Positions 4,636 through 5,654 of a DNA stretch of 5,654 nucleotides are shown here, in pieces. Made by a program: the position numbers and the translations under genes. The notes beneath the pieces were generated by a model, which saw nothing but the letters and a program-made list of their open reading frames with translations, made no database searches and was not told the DNA's origin. The stretch comes from Bryobacterales bacterium (lineage in GTDB: Bacteria; Acidobacteriota; Terriglobia; Bryobacterales; Bryobacteraceae), in the NCBI GenBank assembly GCA_025353235.1, contig JANXQZ010000816.1:1-5654 (forward strand), given 5' to 3'. Numbering within the stretch: position 1 is the first letter of the stretch; each line of letters opens with the position of its first letter.

Positions 4636-5654
4636 CTATTGGGAAGCAAGCTGCTGAACCGCATTTATCAAACCGTCGGTAGTGTATACGCTTGCCTCGG
4701 CGTCCACCATTAGCCCGTGCATGCGCGCAGTCCCCGAAGTCACCGGTCCGATGGATGCGATCCGCACGCCTTGGAGGCATTCGCGTCCTGCTAGCGCGAG
4801 GAAATTCTTGACTGTGGAGGAACTGGTGAACGTGATCCAATCGGGTTTTCGGGCGGAGTGGAAAATCTCTTGTGCTCTTGCCTGGGCCGACTCGGGAACG
4901 ACGTTGCGATAAGCTTCCACGACGTCTACTGACGCCCCCATTTTTGAGAGCGCGGCTGGTATCAGATCCCGCGCGACGGCTGCGCGAGGCAGCAGGATGC
5001 GCTTTCCCGCCACCCGATGCGAATTGAACGCAGCTACCACGCTCTCAGCGACATACTCGGTCGGCATCAGATCCACCTTCAGATGGAGCGCCTCGACCGC
5101 TTCCCGAGTTGCGGGTCCGATGACGCAGATCCGCGATCGCAGGGAGCGAAGATCTTTAGAGGACCGATCCAGCCGGTCAATGAAAAATCGCACGCCATTG
5201 ACGCTGGTGAATATCAGCCAATCGTACTCGTGCAGACGTTCAATCGCCTGGTCGATGGGGCCGCAATCGGCGGGAGCTTCTATCAAGATGACTGGAAGTT
5301 CCGCCACGTCAGCACCTAACGCTCGCAGCTTTGCGGAGAACTCCGCAGCCTGATCGGATGCGCGAGTGACTACGATTTTCTTGCCAAACAAGGGTAGTTT
5401 CTCGAACCAGCTCAGCTTATCGCGCAAGGCGACTACTTCCCCGATGATGATGGTGGCTGGTGGTTTGAGGTGCGCGGCTTCCACCCGATCAGCTAGATTT
5501 CCAAGTGTGCCGACGATGGTCTCTTGATCGGGACGTTGATTTGCTGAACGCGTAGCCACGAAACCTTGTTCGGGCTTTAATTCTCCAGTTTTTATTTTAA
5601 ACATACATTCTTTACAATAAACAGGTCTTCCCTCTTTCGGTTCAAATGGGACCA
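4636..5654 (-). CDS. hemD: Uroporphyrinogen-III synthase with CobA/SUMT C-terminal tail; 5' end replaced by foreign-looking sequence
   Basis: The main part (numbering from the Met at 5604) is a complete HemD domain, residues about 74-322. HemD closes hydroxymethylbilane with ring-D inversion to give uroporphyrinogen III for haem, sirohaem and cobalamin. Hallmarks are GKKIVVTRA (74-82), FTSVNGV (132-138), VIGPAT (161-166), YVAESVV (184-190), LLPRA (204-208), TFTSSSTV (258-265) and IGPVTS (285-290). Before it, residues about 16-72 match the end of uroporphyrinogen-III C-methyltransferase (RPDQETIVGTL, PPATIIIGEVV, LSWFEK), as in CobA-HemD fusions. The CobA catalytic core, expected upstream, is missing. 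Instead the frame runs without a stop to the right edge through an AT-rich zinc-ribbon-like sequence. Met at 5604 is therefore unlikely to be a natural start, and the gene is best treated as 5'-truncated by a join. The HemD call is firm; the join is discussed separately. Confidence 0.9.
   Translation of the reverse strand, partial: VPFEPKEGRPVYCKECMFKIKTGELKPEQGFVATRSANQRPDQETIVGTLGNLADRVEAAHLKPPATIIIGEVVALRDKLSWFEKLPLFGKKIVVTRASDQAAEFSAKLRALGADVAELPVILIEAPADCGPIDQAIERLHEYDWLIFTSVNGVRFFIDRLDRSSKDLRSLRSRICVIGPATREAVEALHLKVDLMPTEYVAESVVAAFNSHRVAGKRILLPRAAVARDLIPAALSKMGASVDVVEAYRNVVPESAQARAQEIFHSARKPDWITFTSSSTVKNFLALAGRECLQGVRIASIGPVTSGTARMHGLMVDAEASVYTTDGLINAVQQLASQ
5389..5559 (-). other. C-terminal remnant of uroporphyrinogen-III C-methyltransferase (CobA/SUMT)
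   Basis: About 57 residues with the characteristic SUMT ending: ATRSANQRPDQETIVGTL, then LADRVEAAHLKPPATIIIGEVV in two adjoining blocks, then VALRDKLSWFEK leading straight into HemD. In the family this follows roughly 190 residues of S-adenosylmethionine-binding methyltransferase, none of which is here. It shows that the natural gene was a CobA-HemD fusion, where one protein makes uroporphyrinogen III and methylates it to precorrin-2. The remnant alone cannot be an active methyltransferase. Confidence 0.75.
5560..5654 (-). other. AT-rich, foreign-looking segment encoding half of a CxxC zinc ribbon
   Basis: Read on the minus strand this gives VPFEPKEGRPVYCKEC, then MFKIKTGELKPEQ, in frame with the CobA tail. 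The RPVYCKEC block looks like the second CxxC half of a small zinc-ribbon protein that I recall from candidate-phyla (Patescibacteria-like) genomes; the first CxxC would lie beyond the right edge. By hand count, 5571-5654 has 30 G+C in 84 bases (about 36%) against 54 in 100 for 5471-5570. Neither sequence nor composition fits a CobA methyltransferase. The left boundary is approximate, somewhere in 5536-5575. Confidence 0.6.

Noticed and set aside
5602..5604. ATG on the minus strand as the start of a natural 322-residue HemD protein
   Set aside because: It lies inside the AT-rich foreign-looking segment, the frame continues upstream without a stop to the window edge, and the residues before the CobA tail do not belong to the family.
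1..5654. tRNA, rRNA, CRISPR, insertion sequence or riboswitch
   Set aside because: I saw no cloverleaf-like sequence, repeat-spacer pattern, transposase frame or long inverted repeats; almost the whole window is taken by protein genes.

Overview
The window looks like a piece of a mid-to-high GC bacterial chromosome, probably assembled from a metagenome. The set of genes (a single-domain cyclophilin, a cyclic-nucleotide-binding-domain histidine kinase paired with a UBP-type zinc finger protein, a large two-part ABC exporter, and a CobA-HemD type tetrapyrrole gene) and the protein style recall Acidobacteriota. That placement is from memory of related proteins and is not proven by the sequence. 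There are no tRNA, rRNA, CRISPR or insertion-sequence signals, and no gene-free stretch over 300 bases.

Layout. Positions 1-381 (minus strand) hold the N-terminal 127 residues of a cyclophilin-type peptidyl-prolyl isomerase whose end lies outside the window. Only 20 bases away, in the opposite direction, starts a four-gene plus-strand block: a soluble sensor histidine kinase (402-1790), an 87-residue UBP-type zinc finger protein overlapping it by four bases (1787-2050), an ABC transporter ATPase (2082-2873) and a 578-residue multi-spanning membrane permease (2893-4629). Spacings of -4, 31 and 19 bases suggest one operon. The kinase and zinc finger would form a signalling pair, and the ATPase and permease an exporter of unknown substrate. 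The permease meets, tail to tail with only 6 bases between stops, a minus-strand gene (4636 to the right edge) carrying a complete uroporphyrinogen-III synthase (HemD) domain preceded by the C-terminal tail of a uroporphyrinogen-III C-methyltransferase (CobA/SUMT).

Oddities. (1) At about 5536-5575 the CobA tail stops being CobA and, in the same frame, becomes an AT-rich sequence encoding a zinc-ribbon-like fragment of the kind I associate with candidate-phyla bacteria. This is most simply an assembly chimera at the right end. (2) The ABC ATPase has proline where the switch (H-loop) histidine should be. (3) The kinase's nucleotide-binding domain lacks the cyclic-phosphate-binding arginine, and about 110 extra residues separate the histidine helix from the second dimerisation helix. 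(4) The zinc finger keeps the UBP fold but not the arginine that eukaryotic relatives use to hold the ubiquitin tail. The kinase/zinc-finger pair, with no response regulator in the window, is the best candidate for a poorly described system.
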